From Bombyx mori (lineage: Eukaryota > Arthropoda > Insecta > Lepidoptera > Bombycidae): a stretch of 64,000 bases of DNA. Made by a program: the position numbers and the translations under genes. Positions 56,601 to 64,000 of this stretch are shown in pieces. The notes below the pieces were generated by a model, which was not told the origin of the DNA, ran no database searches, and saw nothing but the letters and a program-made list of their open reading frames with translations. Each line of letters starts with the position of its first letter. Position 1 is the first letter of the stretch. The stretch spans positions 992,001 to 1,056,000 of the forward strand of contig NC_085111.1 of NCBI RefSeq assembly GCF_030269925.1, given 5' to 3'.

Positions 56601-59600
56601 CTCAATTAATTGCACCTTCTTACATAGATAATTAATTTAAATAAATCCCTTTTTGCTCTAATATCTATCGTTTTCTTTCTAGGATAAGCACCAATGGTAG
56701 TATTGGAGTTGGCCCACTCATCAACGGCACCTTCTCCCAGCCGCTATACTGCGTTGACAGTCCACCGCCCTGTCCAACTTCGAAGTATAGAGCTCAAGAT
56801 GGCAGCTGTAACAATTTAAAAAATCCTTACAAATTTGGCGTCTCTCGGATCCCGTTCAGAAGAGTTCTTCCTCCAGATTATGCTGACGGTAAGAATTTTC
56901 GTAGTTCAGCGCTTTTTATGTTTTGTAAGGTTAGAGCTTTAGCTGGTATTAAGTGGTTGGCAGAGTCCACAGACGTAACATGAATGGATTCGCGCGTATT
57001 TTGACAAATGAAGTCAAATCCTACTCTTCAAACTGAAACTCACGGTATCCCCCATTTTAAGTAAACATAATCTACAAAATATTGCTCTAGCATTCATTCA
57101 TGACATAAATGACAGAGTGAAATGCTCCTTTTCATTATAGCTGTTCTGCGCTGGTGCCCATCCTGAGATGTTTGACGCGTCCTCTTTTCCCTTCAGTATT
57201 CATCCATAATAACAACACATGTTTAAGCACGTAAACAGAAATACTATTTTTTACGCTTTATATGGTTAGTATCAACTGTGGGGTTTTATAGACGCGTTCC
57301 GAATCTCATCTCTTGTGATAGTTCGCATCACCATTTTGCTAATGCATCGAGGCGCTTACTTCCTATTCAAATCATTTATTTCAAATTAAATGACATTAAA
57401 ACATACTTGTCGAATGTCGAAACATGTTGTCTCTAACACCAATTCCAAAAAAAAAAACCGCCACATTCTTTAAAAGAATTAGCGAAAAAACCCCACCGGA
57501 CTAATAATTCGTTTTTTAAATACCAACATTTTAATAGTTAGTACTTTTTTTAATTACCAATTATCGTTTCTTTATTTGATTCTTGACTTTTAAGTTTTCT
57601 CGTAAAATATAAGTCGTAACTTATAAATGCCCGTTTCAGGCATAAGTGCCCCTCGCACGGGCGTCAACGGCACAATTCTGCCGAGTGCGCGAGACGTCAG
57701 CGTGACCGTCCACAGAGCAAGCTACGCTCACGACTCTGAGTTCACTGTGATGCTGGCCGTGTGGGGACAATTCGTAGACCACGACATTACTGCAACTGCT
57801 CTTAGCAAAGGTAAGATATCCATCTATACTATCGTCGGGCTAACATGTGATTCACTATGTATTGGAGTGACGTAGGCAAAATAAAAGAGAACTGTTCAAG
57901 TCGACAATTCGTGTAATACTGTCATAATTTAGTGTGTGCAGTTACAAATATAAGGTTAGGCGAGCTGCACACTACAAATTTTAACTTGATTAAAGCCGAA
58001 CTGGCCCAAGCCTGAACGCTATATTAAGAACCTGGCACGTCATACAATCATGAAGTATAGCTTCGGTCATTTTTCAACCCATTTTTTTTTTTTTTTTTTT
58101 TTTATTGCCCTTGTAGGCAGACGAGCATACGGCCCACCTGATGGTGAGTGGTTACCGTCGCCCATGGACTTCAGCAATGCCAGGGGCAGAGCCAAGCCGC
58201 TGCCTAAAATGCTAAAATATGATTTGAGATAGATAAGTCATTTCTTTTGTTGGTCTATCTAACGAAGTCCACAAATATCACTATTTGAACAACCCTCAGA
58301 CACAGCCCACTAAGTTTCTCAGCGAATCTTCTCAGTGAGTCGCGTTTCTGATCTGGTGTTAGATTCTGCGAAGCACTGCTCTTGTTAGGGCTAGTGTTAG
58401 CTAACGTCAGGTCAGAGTCCCGTGAGCTCACCTACTCGCCCGGTGAATCTGGTATGACCCCTCGAGTTCACCAGAATAGATAGGAAAAAAAAAGACTTGA
58501 ATGTTGCCACCTAACGTATGACACCTACGAAGTCCCAATTGCGTTCAATTATAACGGCTATCCTGCCGTTGAGATCGCGGCCCCTGATTGCTTTGCCACA
58601 AAAATATACACCCTTACTATCACTCCTTATAATTAAATTATAGGGAAGTATAAAGTACTGCCGCAAACAGTTGATGCAGCAGTAAAAGTTCAATTATTGT
58701 GAAACAATAGCATATGTATGTGACAGCAACCTGGTAAACCCTGTACTGTGCATAGACACCATATTATCACGGTTAATATAATATCGTTGCGTTAAAATGT
58801 GCAAATAAGGAGATCTAAATGGTCTAACTTCTAAAACAGCTTTTTTTTATTGCTTAGATGGGTGGACGAGCCCACAGCCCACCTGGTGTTAAGTAGTTAC
58901 TTGAGCCCATAGACATCTACGACGTAAATGCGCCACCCACCTTGAGACATAAGTTCTAAGGTGTCAATAGTTACAACGGCTGCTCCACTCTTCAAACCGA
59001 AACGCATTACTGCTTCACGGCAGAAATAGGCAGAGTGGTGGTACCCACCCGCGCGGACTCACAAGAGGTCCTACCACCGGTAACTGTGCTTTGTTAGCTA
59101 TGAGCTTCGTTTCCAGGTCAGAACAGCAGTGCGCTGTCGTGCTGCGACCCCTCTCAGCCGCCGCACCCAGAATGCTTCCCGGTCCAGTTGGACGTGGAAG
59201 ATCCGTTCTACGATGCGTTCAACGTCACCTGCATGGAGTTCGTCAGATCTGCTCCAGCACTCACTTGTAATTACGGTAAGCTCTACACGCTCCTCACCTC
59301 ACAGTTACATTCATGGCAAAAGTTGCAAAGCGATTTCTTTCTAAGATATAACAAAACTTCTTTGGACAAACGTGACGTATGAAGTTCATACTGATCCCGC
59401 AGGCGGGTACAAATTTTTCTAATGGAATACGTACTCACCAAATGTTCAGCATTGACTTCCACGGTGAAGGAATAACATCGTGTAATAAAAATCAAACCCG
59501 CAAAATTATAATTTGCGTAATTACTGGTGGTAGGACCTCTTGTGAGTCCGCGCGGGTGGGTACCACCACCCTGCCTATTTCTGCCGTGAAGCAGTAATGC

Positions 59601-62600
59601 GTTTCGGTTTGAAGGGTGGGGCAGCCGTTGTAACTATACTTGAGACCTATATCTCAAGGTGGGTGCCGCATTTATGTTGTAGATGTCTATGGCTCTAGTA
59701 ACCATTTAATACCAGGTGGGCTGTGAGCTCACCGATCTAAGTAATAAAAAAAGAAAAAAATTATTACCTGGACCTGATAGCTGGTATTGCTTAGATGGGT
59801 GGACGAGCTCACAGCCCACCTGGTGTTAAGCGGTTACTGGAGCCCATAGACATCCACAACGTAAATGCGCCACCCACCTTGAGATACAAGTTCTAAGATC
59901 TCAAGTATAGTTACAACGGCTGCCCCACCCTTCAAACCGAAACGCATTACTGCTTCACGGCAGAAATAGGCAGGGTTGTGGTACCCACCCGCGCGGACTC
60001 ACAACAGGTCCTACCACCAGTAAATGGTGGTGTGTGTAATGTTTTCTTTATTGATTTAATGTATTTTCAATGCATAATTAAAAAAAAATATTAGCATTGT
60101 GCACTTCTTCTCTATATTCTCTATAAGTGTGGGAAATTTCATACTCCTCCGTCCGCACGATTTTCGTAAAAAGGGATAAAAAGTTTTTGTTTCACGTATT
60201 AATATATAGATTTTAGAGAGACGTTCATGACACTCTGAACTCAAAGGTTTTCAAGGAATGAATGTTGTGAATTCCACGATTCCACTAAAAAAAGTAAATC
60301 TTCAGGTCCCCGTGAGCAGCTCAACCAAGCCACAGCCTTTATCGATGGCTCCACGGTCTACGGGTATACGGCTGCCAGAGCCGGCCAGCTCCGAAACGGT
60401 ACTGGTGGAACTCTGAGGATGCTGAGGGTCGGGAGTAGAGATCTCCTTCCTCCTTCCACTGATCCAAATGACGGCTGTAATACGGTTGAGATGAGCGCTA
60501 AAGGACGCTATTGTTTTGAATCAGGTGATTGTTTTTTTGGGTTTAATTTTAATATTAAATCATGAAAAAAAAAACTTTTATAAAATTCTCTGATCTTCAT
60601 GTATTTCTGTTTGCCAACTACTGCATTATGTTACTAAATAGATCTACTTCGATTTCGACCAAAACTACAGTACTTTCTTAAAAATTCGACACGCCATTGT
60701 ACAAGCCTGTAAATTACACATACCATTCAAAAATACAAAGTATATTTAGTGCCAACAGTATCTAAGTAAGCTCTGTGACAAACGGACAAACAGAGAAAAC
60801 GTAATTAAAAGGGTTCCATACGCAATCTTAAGACATGATATTAGTGATATGGTTTCTTGCAAGTCCGCACGGGTGGATATAATTATCTTGCATATTTCTG
60901 CCGCAAAACAGTAACGCGTTCCGATTTTAAGGGTGGGACATTGTTTTTATTTCCCTACCTAATCGTTGGTGGCCTAATTGGCTATTTCAAATTCGCACGG
61001 ACCGGTATGTGAGCTCACGGGCTCAACCAGAGAGAATGGCCCAAGCAAGAGAAGTGCTTCGCTGAATCTACTGCCGGATCAGAATTGCGACCCACTGAGA
61101 AGATCCGGCGAGAACTCAGTGTGTCTATAGGTTAGTTCTGACGTCGAACTATGCGTCGGAGTTGACGAGTTTGACGAAGACGGTGACCGGTGCTTGAGGG
61201 GCCTAAAAGTACCGAGAGTATTACTGGTGGTAGGACCTCTTGTGAGTCCGAGCGGGTGGGTACCACCGCCCTGCCTATTTCTGCTGTGAAGCAGTGATGC
61301 GTTTCGGTTTGAAGGGTGGGGCAGCCGTTAAAACTATACTGAGACCTTAGAACTTATATCTCAAGGTGGGTGGCGCATTTGCGTTGTGGATGTCTATGGG
61401 CTCCAGTAACCGCTTAATACCAGGTGGGCTGTGAGCTCGTCCACCCATCTAAACAATAAAATAAAAAAAGAGTGTATCCGGGGGATCTGACAAGACACGT
61501 TTTGGGCGACGGTAGTTTTATTTTGCCCCGTCGTTTGGGTCGAATATGGGTGGGACAGCCGTTATACAATACGACAGAACTAAACCTGATCCCTCAAGGT
61601 AGGTAGCAGCATTCAAGTGACGAGCTCATTGACTCGTACAAAAATAAAAATTATCTCTGTTGGTCAGGCGACGACCGCGCCAACGAGAATCTCCACTTGA
61701 CGACCATGCACCTGATCTGGGCGCGACAGCACAACCGCGTGGCGACGCTACTGCGCATCTACAACCCCACCTGGACCGATGAGATCGTCTTCCAGGAGAC
61801 CAGGAAAATTATTGGGGCACAGATGCAGCACATCACTTATTCTGAGTTCTTGCCGTCGATATTAGGTCAGTATGAAATTTAGATAACAACGTGGGAATTT
61901 AAACAAACGCATTGCTTCAAACTTCTGAGACAACTTTATTAAATACCTTATAAGAAATAAAAATCATTTTTATTTTCAGCCGCTATTAACCACTTATTAT
62001 ACGTAGCATCCCATTTAAAATAAATCAAAATAAATTTAAGAAACCTATATTTATAAAAGCCCGGTGCATACAGTACGACACACCGAACCGCTCTTTTCGA
62101 TATCGAGTAGCGGGTGCTCCTCCCCGCGACCGCTCACGACTGGAGTCCCAGAAGGCTATGTCCTCTCGCCGCTCCTTTTTAGTTTATTCATCAACGACAT
62201 TCCCCGGTCGCCGCCGACCCAGTTAGCCTTATTCGCCAACGATACAACCGCTTACTACTCGAGTAGGAACAAGTCCCTTAAAGCGAAAAACCTCCAGAGC
62301 ACCGCCTTAACCTTCGAACAGTGGTCCGAAAATGGCGCATAGACAGCGAGACCATAGAACTTATATCTCACCATCAAGGTGGTTGGCGCATTTACGTTGT
62401 AGACGTCTATGAGTCCAGTAACCACTTAATACCAAGTAACCTGTGAGCTCGTTCAACCATCTTCGTGTTCGAAAGGGTTATAGGGTGTACAGATGTTATT
62501 ATTATAACAAAGCCATTGTTTCCAGGTGAGGACGTAATGTGGGCTCTGAACCTGACCGTGCAGGACAGCGGCTACTCTGACATGTACGACCCGACCGTGG

Positions 62601-62662
62601 ACCCCTCCGTCGCCAACCATTTCTCTGCAGCCGCCTTCAGATTCGCCCACACACTCCTGCCT
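41626..62662 (+). CDS. Membrane-anchored animal haem peroxidase, cardinal-like candidate (5' 562 codons)
   Basis: Haem peroxidases oxidise substrates with hydrogen peroxide. Exons: 41626-41759 (ATG at 41629), 43199-43425, 48487-48724, 56683-56888, 57640-57810, 59117-59275, 60306-60524, 61668-61865, 62526-62662, then off the window. Phases all agree. Residues 1-36 would be cytosolic with an ERTPLV sorting-like motif; about 36-57 is a membrane segment (type II anchor). The catalytic domain has GQFVDHD with distal His315, DDRANEN with catalytic Arg454 and Glu457, [13 protein letters not shown], and FRFAHTL with proximal His558. The distal-to-proximal distance of 243 is close to 241 in myeloperoxidase. 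The linker ([14 protein letters not shown]) before the domain is as in cardinal-type insect peroxidases of pigment granules. The subfamily is an inference; other insect peroxidases are possible. The first coding exon begins 3 bases before ATG at an acceptor, so a non-coding exon lies upstream. Confidence 0.9.
41800..41945 (+). mobile_element. Family B tail in peroxidase intron 1
   Basis: It has GTAGGCAGCCGCTTGGCTC, GCTGAAATCCATGGGCG, CACTCACCATCAGG and GCTCGTCTGCCTACAAAG. A short duplication GGTGGCCACTATCAGGTGG lies in the middle. Confidence 0.75.
42470..43025 (-). mobile_element. 5'-truncated DD37D mariner remnant
   Basis: One terminus (TAGTCTGGCCATAAATACTG, from about 42474) survives. The minus-strand frame keeps the third catalytic block [12 protein letters not shown], with [17 protein letters not shown] C-terminal sequence ending GDHFE. 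The first catalytic Asp and the N-terminus are absent, and the region of the second is frame-shifted. The other end of the element is lost near 43025. It belongs to the same class as 2948-4252 but is a different, older copy. Confidence 0.8.
43505..43690 (+). repeat. Interspersed repeat, family C
   Basis: TAAGTTTCTCGCCCAATCTTC, GATCCGGTGGTAGATTTTAC, TGCTCTTGCTAGGGCTAG and CTGACCCGTCCGCGTATAGC, in that order. Confidence 0.7.
43691..44814. other. Intronic AT-rich sequence, nothing recognised
   Basis: Part of peroxidase intron 2. There is a short T/A-rich low-complexity tract at 44040-44160 and an AAAATAAA microsatellite near 44281-44310. No element ends were found. Confidence 0.5.
44815..45058 (+). 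mobile_element. Short Helitron, Lep1-like
   Basis: It starts TCTATACTAATATATAAATC after an A, ends in CTAG, and has the pre-terminal GCCCAGCGAAGCGGGT motif that can fold as a short GC hairpin. It matches the copy at 38083-38300. Confidence 0.82.
45094..45552. mobile_element. hAT-type MITE with perfect 8-bp target duplication
   Basis: Ends CAGTGATTCTCAACC (left) and its reverse complement (right); next blocks GTGCCGCGGCAC and GTGTGCCGCCAAATTTTG. The flanks are ATCTAGAG on both sides (45086-45093, 45553-45560). 459 bases, no transposase. It sits 36 bases after the Helitron end. Confidence 0.92.
45905..46106 (-). mobile_element. Bm1-like SINE, minus orientation
   Basis: TTTTTTTATTGCTTCGATGG, CACAGCCCACCTGGTGTTAAG and CCTTCAAACCGAAACGCATT are the complement of the SINE tail and body. 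Confidence 0.85.
46420..46626 (+). mobile_element. Bm1-like SINE, 5'-truncated
   Basis: It runs from CCCCGCCTATTTCTGCCGTG to the CTAAGCAATAAAAAAATA tail. Confidence 0.85.
46801..46977. mobile_element. Palindromic foldback MITE, copy 2
   Basis: Ends CAGTCTGCTTAGTGCGAG and its exact complement. The arms continue with TTTTTTAATGTTTTCGATCG and CAACTCAAATTTGTATGCAG. The centre contains a small direct repeat GGCAAACGTAGGCAAACG. It is related to 12912-13083. Confidence 0.88.
46978..48129. other. Intronic sequence, nothing recognised
   Basis: Part of peroxidase intron 2. No exon, terminal repeat or tail could be assigned. Confidence 0.5.
48130..48360 (+). mobile_element. Family B tail, longer copy
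   Basis: It has CGTTTTTACCATCGCACCGC, CCACCGGAGTGGAGTTCATC, CGTAGGCAGCGGCTTGGCTC and CTGCCTACAAGGGCAAAAAG. Compared with 7746-8037 it lacks an internal block of about 70 bases. Confidence 0.7.
48790..48945 (+). mobile_element. Bm1-like SINE with internal deletion
   Basis: The start TACTGGTGGTCGGATCTC and GGGTGGAGCAGCCG are followed directly by GGGCCGTGAGCTAGTCCACC and an A-rich end. About 90 bases of body are missing. It lies 66 bases after peroxidase exon 3. Confidence 0.8.
49115..51176 (-). mobile_element. Helitron with Pif1 helicase remnants
   Basis: On the minus strand it begins TCTAATATATAAAATTC after an A and ends ..GGGTCAGCTAG before a T, the A|TC...CTAG|T insertion pattern. Near the end, GGCAAGACAACGTTTGCC gives a GGCAA/TTGCC stem. 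The 2062-base element contains helicase fragments but no Rep (HUH) nuclease. It lies in peroxidase intron 3. Confidence 0.82.
49486..50690 (-). pseudogene. Helitron Pif1-like helicase, broken and internally deleted
   Basis: Three minus-strand pieces in order: [13 protein letters not shown] sequence before the helicase (about 50690-50520, frame-shifted); [16 protein letters not shown], helicase motif III/IV (50380-50078); and [21 protein letters not shown] to [19 protein letters not shown], the C-terminal helicase motifs (49950-49486). LSGDFRQ and AMTINK are typical of Helitron-encoded Pif1 helicases. Walker A is absent, so it is inactive. Confidence 0.85.
51411..51654 (+). mobile_element. Bm1-like SINE body
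   Basis: It runs from TACTGGTGGTAGGACCTC to CATCTAAGCAATAAAAAAAAG and is one of the cleanest bodies in the window. Confidence 0.9.
51930..52040 (+). mobile_element. Family B tail
   Basis: It runs from GGCAGCGGCTTGGCTCAGCC to CTGCCTACAAGGGCAATAAA plus A-run. The sequence before it (51660-51930) may be more of the same retroelement. Confidence 0.75.
52041..52440 (-). mobile_element. R1-clade non-LTR 3' end, decayed
   Basis: GACACGAAACACTTTCAGG, CCAGCTCGACAGCGACGG and CTTCTGCAAAATGCTGTACTC parallel the 18760-18900 part of the R1-type element. No protein frame is left. Confidence 0.5.
52441..53924. other. Intronic stretch, nothing recognised
   Basis: Part of peroxidase intron 3. There is mixed composition, but no exon, element end or repeat that I can name. 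Confidence 0.5.
53925..54070 (-). repeat. Interspersed repeat, family C, minus orientation
   Basis: GATGAGCTCATAGGGCTCAG, CTGGCAAGAGCAATTCTTCG and CACCGGGTCGGAACCGCGAC are the complement of the family C core. Confidence 0.65.
54164..54612 (+). mobile_element. Near full-length Bm1-like SINE with tRNA-derived head
   Basis: The head has an A box (TGGCCTAATGGATAAGACG) and a B box (GTGTTCGAATCCCGC) at tRNA-like spacing: an internal RNA polymerase III promoter. The linker, the body (ACTGGTGGTAGGACC), the tail (CATCTAAGC) and AATAAA plus a long A-run follow. About 450 bases. It is the most complete copy here and explains the open frame within it. Confidence 0.92.
54613..55070 (-). pseudogene. Jockey-type reverse transcriptase remnant
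   Basis: On the minus strand, pieces read [19 protein letters not shown] (the F-A-D-D motif with Asp to Asn), then [18 protein letters not shown] and, in another frame, [19 protein letters not shown]. These follow the order of jockey-clade reverse transcriptases downstream of the catalytic YADD/FADD box. Stops and frame slips are present. The SINE inserted directly against its 3' side. Confidence 0.7.
55071..55731. other. Intronic stretch, nothing recognised
   Basis: The left part (55071-55260) may be more of the reverse transcriptase element. The rest is AT-rich and unassigned. Confidence 0.4.
55732..55969 (-). mobile_element. Short non-autonomous Helitron, second copy
   Basis: The minus strand starts TCACTACATAGTATAAAAC after an A and ends AGCGAAGCGATTGCGGGTCG plus CTAG. 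It matches 27590-27822 throughout, with a 27-base local duplication around ATGCATGTTATTAC. Confidence 0.85.
56889..57639. other. Peroxidase intron 4, no element recognised
   Basis: An AT-rich intron with good GTAAGA donor and TTTCAG acceptor. A vague SINE-like trace near 56940-57040 is too decayed to call. Confidence 0.5.
58085..58206 (-). mobile_element. Family B tail, minus orientation
   Basis: A 20-base T-run, TTGCCCTTGTAGGCAGACGA, CACCTGATGGTGAGTGG and CAGAGCCAAGCCGCTGCC. The long homopolymer suggests recent insertion. Confidence 0.8.
58290..58490 (+). repeat. Interspersed repeat, family C
   Basis: CAGCCCACTAAGTTTCTCAG, CTTCTCAGTGAGTCGCG, AGATTCTGCGAAGCACTGC and CCCGTGAGCTCACCTAC, then an A-rich end. 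Confidence 0.75.
58841..59083 (-). mobile_element. Bm1-like SINE just upstream of peroxidase exon 6
   Basis: A complement of the full body from T-run to CAAGAGGTCCTACCACCGG. It ends 33 bases before exon 59117-59275 and forms an inverted pair with the SINE after that exon. Confidence 0.9.
59395..59755 (+). mobile_element. Bm1-like SINE with partial head, just downstream of peroxidase exon 6
   Basis: It starts within the head (ATCCCGCAGGCGGGTAC). The linker, the body and an A-rich end follow. The linker and body start match the SINE at 54164 very closely. Confidence 0.9.
59782..60023 (-). mobile_element. Bm1-like SINE, minus orientation
   Basis: Complement of the body from ATTGCTTAGATGGGTGGACG to CAACAGGTCCTACCACCAG. 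It lies tail to tail with the previous SINE. Confidence 0.9.
60065..60210 (-). mobile_element. Helitron 5' end fragment
   Basis: On the minus strand it opens TCTATATATTAATACGTG after an A, with GTCGGACGGAGGAGTATG-like sequence (plus strand CATACTCCTCCGTCCGCACG). This resembles the 5' end of the Helitron at 49115-51176. No 3' end was found. Confidence 0.55.
60830..60945 (+). mobile_element. Bm1-like SINE fragment, diverged
   Basis: GATATGGTTTCTTGCAAGTC, TTTCTGCCGCAAAACAGTAACG and TTAAGGGTGGGACA recall the SINE body, with many changes. Confidence 0.55.
60955..61130 (-). repeat. Interspersed repeat, family C, minus orientation
   Basis: GTGAGCTCACGGGCTCAACC, GAAGTGCTTCGCTGAATC and GACCCACTGAGAAGATCCGG are the complement of the family C core. 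Confidence 0.7.
61220..61468 (+). mobile_element. Bm1-like SINE body in peroxidase intron 7
   Basis: It runs from TTACTGGTGGTAGGACCTC to the CATCTAAACAATAAAATAAA tail. A decayed SINE-like stretch follows at 61500-61630. Confidence 0.88.
62064..62342 (+). pseudogene. Jockey-type reverse transcriptase fragment
   Basis: The frame reads [21 protein letters not shown] (with a GVPQGSVLSP-type block), then [17 protein letters not shown], the catalytic FADD box with the first Asp changed to Asn. Upstream and downstream domains are missing. A SINE 3' fragment (62343-62462) follows directly. It lies in peroxidase intron 8, sense to the gene. Confidence 0.8.
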
Positions 62663-62797
62663 GTGAGTATGGAGTTCCCGCACGCAAAGCTTTTATTTTT
62701 AAATCAACTTTGATCAATTGGAGGTTTTTTGGTACTTTAAGGAAGTCGCCATTCGTATTGACGCGAATCGCTCCCATAGCGCCATCTATCATAGATC

Positions 62798-63030
62798 TTT
62801 TTTTTTCCTTTTTATTGCTTAAGTGGGTGGACGAGCTCATGGTCCACCTGGTGTTAAGCGGTTACCTGAGCCCATAGACATCTACAACGTAAATACCGCC
62901 GCCAACCTTGAGATATAAGTTCTAAGGTCTCAGTATAATTACAACGGTTGCCCCACCCTTCAAATCGAAACGCATTACTGCTTCACGGCAGAAATAGGCA
63001 GGGTGGTAGTACCTATCTGTGCGGTAGTCT
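62798..63030 (-). mobile_element. Bm1-like SINE, minus orientation
   Basis: Complement of tail and body: TTTTTATTGCTTAAGTGGG, CACCTGGTGTTAAGCGG and CTTCACGGCAGAAATAGGC. It follows the last visible peroxidase exon by about 135 bases. Confidence 0.85.
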
Positions 63031-63324
63031 GATCATCTTTCACCGACTGCGGTTCCACACAAATCGCTGCTTACCCTAAGACAGTTGAGGCTTTAAAGTA
63101 CCAATTATCAGTTTAACCTGTTTTGATGGTTACGAACATCTGAGCCAAAGTTTTTGTTGAACAGTAATGTTTAGGACTTCGATCAACAATAGTTACTATT
63201 GTTGAACAGTAATGTTTAGGATCTTGAAATTTGCATCTCAATAGAAGCGGTGGCTTTCAAGTGGCCTGTGAGCTCTAGGAACCACTTAACATTACATGTG
63301 TAATACATCTGTGTAACATATCTG

Positions 63325-63436
63325 TAATTAGCGGCTTGGCTCTGCCCTTGGCATTTCTGACGTCCATGAGCGACGGTAACCACTCACCATCAGGTGGGCC
63401 GTATGCTCGTCTGCCTACAAGGGCAATAAAAAAACA
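63325..63436 (+). mobile_element. Family B tail
   Basis: AGCGGCTTGGCTCTGCCC, CGACGGTAACCACTCACC and CTGCCTACAAGGGCAATAAA plus A-run. Confidence 0.75.
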
Positions 63437-63599
63437 GATGTGTGGTGTCGTGGGACACCGGATAGGAACGAAGTTCCTTATTATAAAAATATTAATTATA
63501 AGTTCTATTCGAGGTATATAGAAAATAATTATTCGAGTATACATTTTTATTATGATTTTTTATTGATAAAAATAAAAATAAAACTACTTTATTATTTAT

Positions 63600-63722
63600 T
63601 TACCTTTTAAACCTTCTCTGGACTTCCACAAATAATTCTACATCAAAATTTGCCAAATCGGTCCAGCCGTTCTCGAGTTTTAACGAGAATAACGAACAGC
63701 AATTCATTTTTATATATATAGA
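63600..63722 (-). mobile_element. Helitron 5' end fragment
   Basis: The minus strand opens TCTATATATATAAAAATG after an A, then GTTCGTTATTCTCGTTAAAAC. The mix of TATATA start and 'ggtccagccgttctcgag' is typical of moth Helitron 5' ends. No 3' end lies within the window. Confidence 0.6.
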
Positions 63723-63934
63723 TAACATACAAAACAACATCTATTTATATGAAAAATAATAATAACCGTCTTCACGTAGACTATACCTTAGACACTGTAT
63801 GGCCATCATACTAAGGCTATACATAAATAATAAAAATCTTACGTTACGGACGTTTTTTCCCGGTTCCGCATCGTCCCATAAGGAAGTTCGTTCAAAAAAA
63901 AACTTTCGTGAGAATTAGTTTTACCTTTTTTTTT

Positions 63935-64000
63935 TTTTTATTGCCTTTGTAGGCAGACGAGCATACGGCCCACCTGATGGTAAGTGGTCACCGTCGCTCA
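63935..64000 (-). mobile_element. Family B tail, cut by the window edge
   Basis: T-run, TTGCCTTTGTAGGCAGACGA and CACCTGATGGTAAGTGG at the right edge. Confidence 0.75.

Noticed and set aside
1..64000. CRISPR arrays, bacterial operons, phage or viral genes
   Set aside because: No regularly spaced short repeats with unique spacers, no ribosome binding sites before genes, and no capsid, terminase or envelope-like frames. The retroelements seen lack envelope genes.

Overview
The window is animal nuclear DNA, almost certainly from a moth and most likely Bombyx mori or a close relative. The genes are split by GT-AG introns. About 25 copies of a tRNA-derived SINE of Bm1 type are scattered over both strands. 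DD37D mariner, Helitron, hAT, R1/jockey/RTE-type non-LTR and DIRS-like elements fill the introns and spacers. All exon boundaries below were worked out by hand from splice signals and reading phase; no alignment was run.

Four protein genes are supported. (1) Positions 1987-4923, plus strand: the last two coding exons of a caveolin, whose 5' part lies upstream or off the window. (2) 5665-25098, plus strand: a complete meiotic MutS homologue, MSH5, in 18 coding exons (816 residues, every intron phase consistent). Its last intron holds a 4.6 kb DIRS-like retrotransposon. (3) 27933-34055, minus strand: a complete UBA5, the E1 of the UFM1 pathway, in 9 exons (393 residues). MSH5 and UBA5 converge on the spacer 25099-27932. 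(4) 41626 to the right-hand side, plus strand: an animal haem peroxidase with an N-terminal membrane anchor, perhaps cardinal-like. Nine coding exons (562 codons) are visible and the gene runs off the window. A possible terminal exon of an unknown minus-strand gene sits at 55-147.

Mobile DNA dominates the rest. Well-delimited elements are: a DD37D mariner (2948-4252) with matching TIRs and a frameshifted transposase; three non-autonomous hAT elements with perfect 8-bp target duplications (16608-17627, 31913-32214, 45094-45552); the DIRS-like element with inverted terminal repeats and an internal complementary region (19822-24444); a Helitron with Pif1 helicase remnants (49115-51176) and several short Helitrons; two copies of a palindromic MITE; and one SINE with its tRNA-like head (about 54164-54612).

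The genes show no sign of acting together. They are ordinary neighbours: a membrane scaffold protein, a meiotic recombination factor, a ubiquitin-like activating enzyme and a haem peroxidase. No CRISPR array, rRNA gene, free-standing tRNA gene or viral gene was seen.
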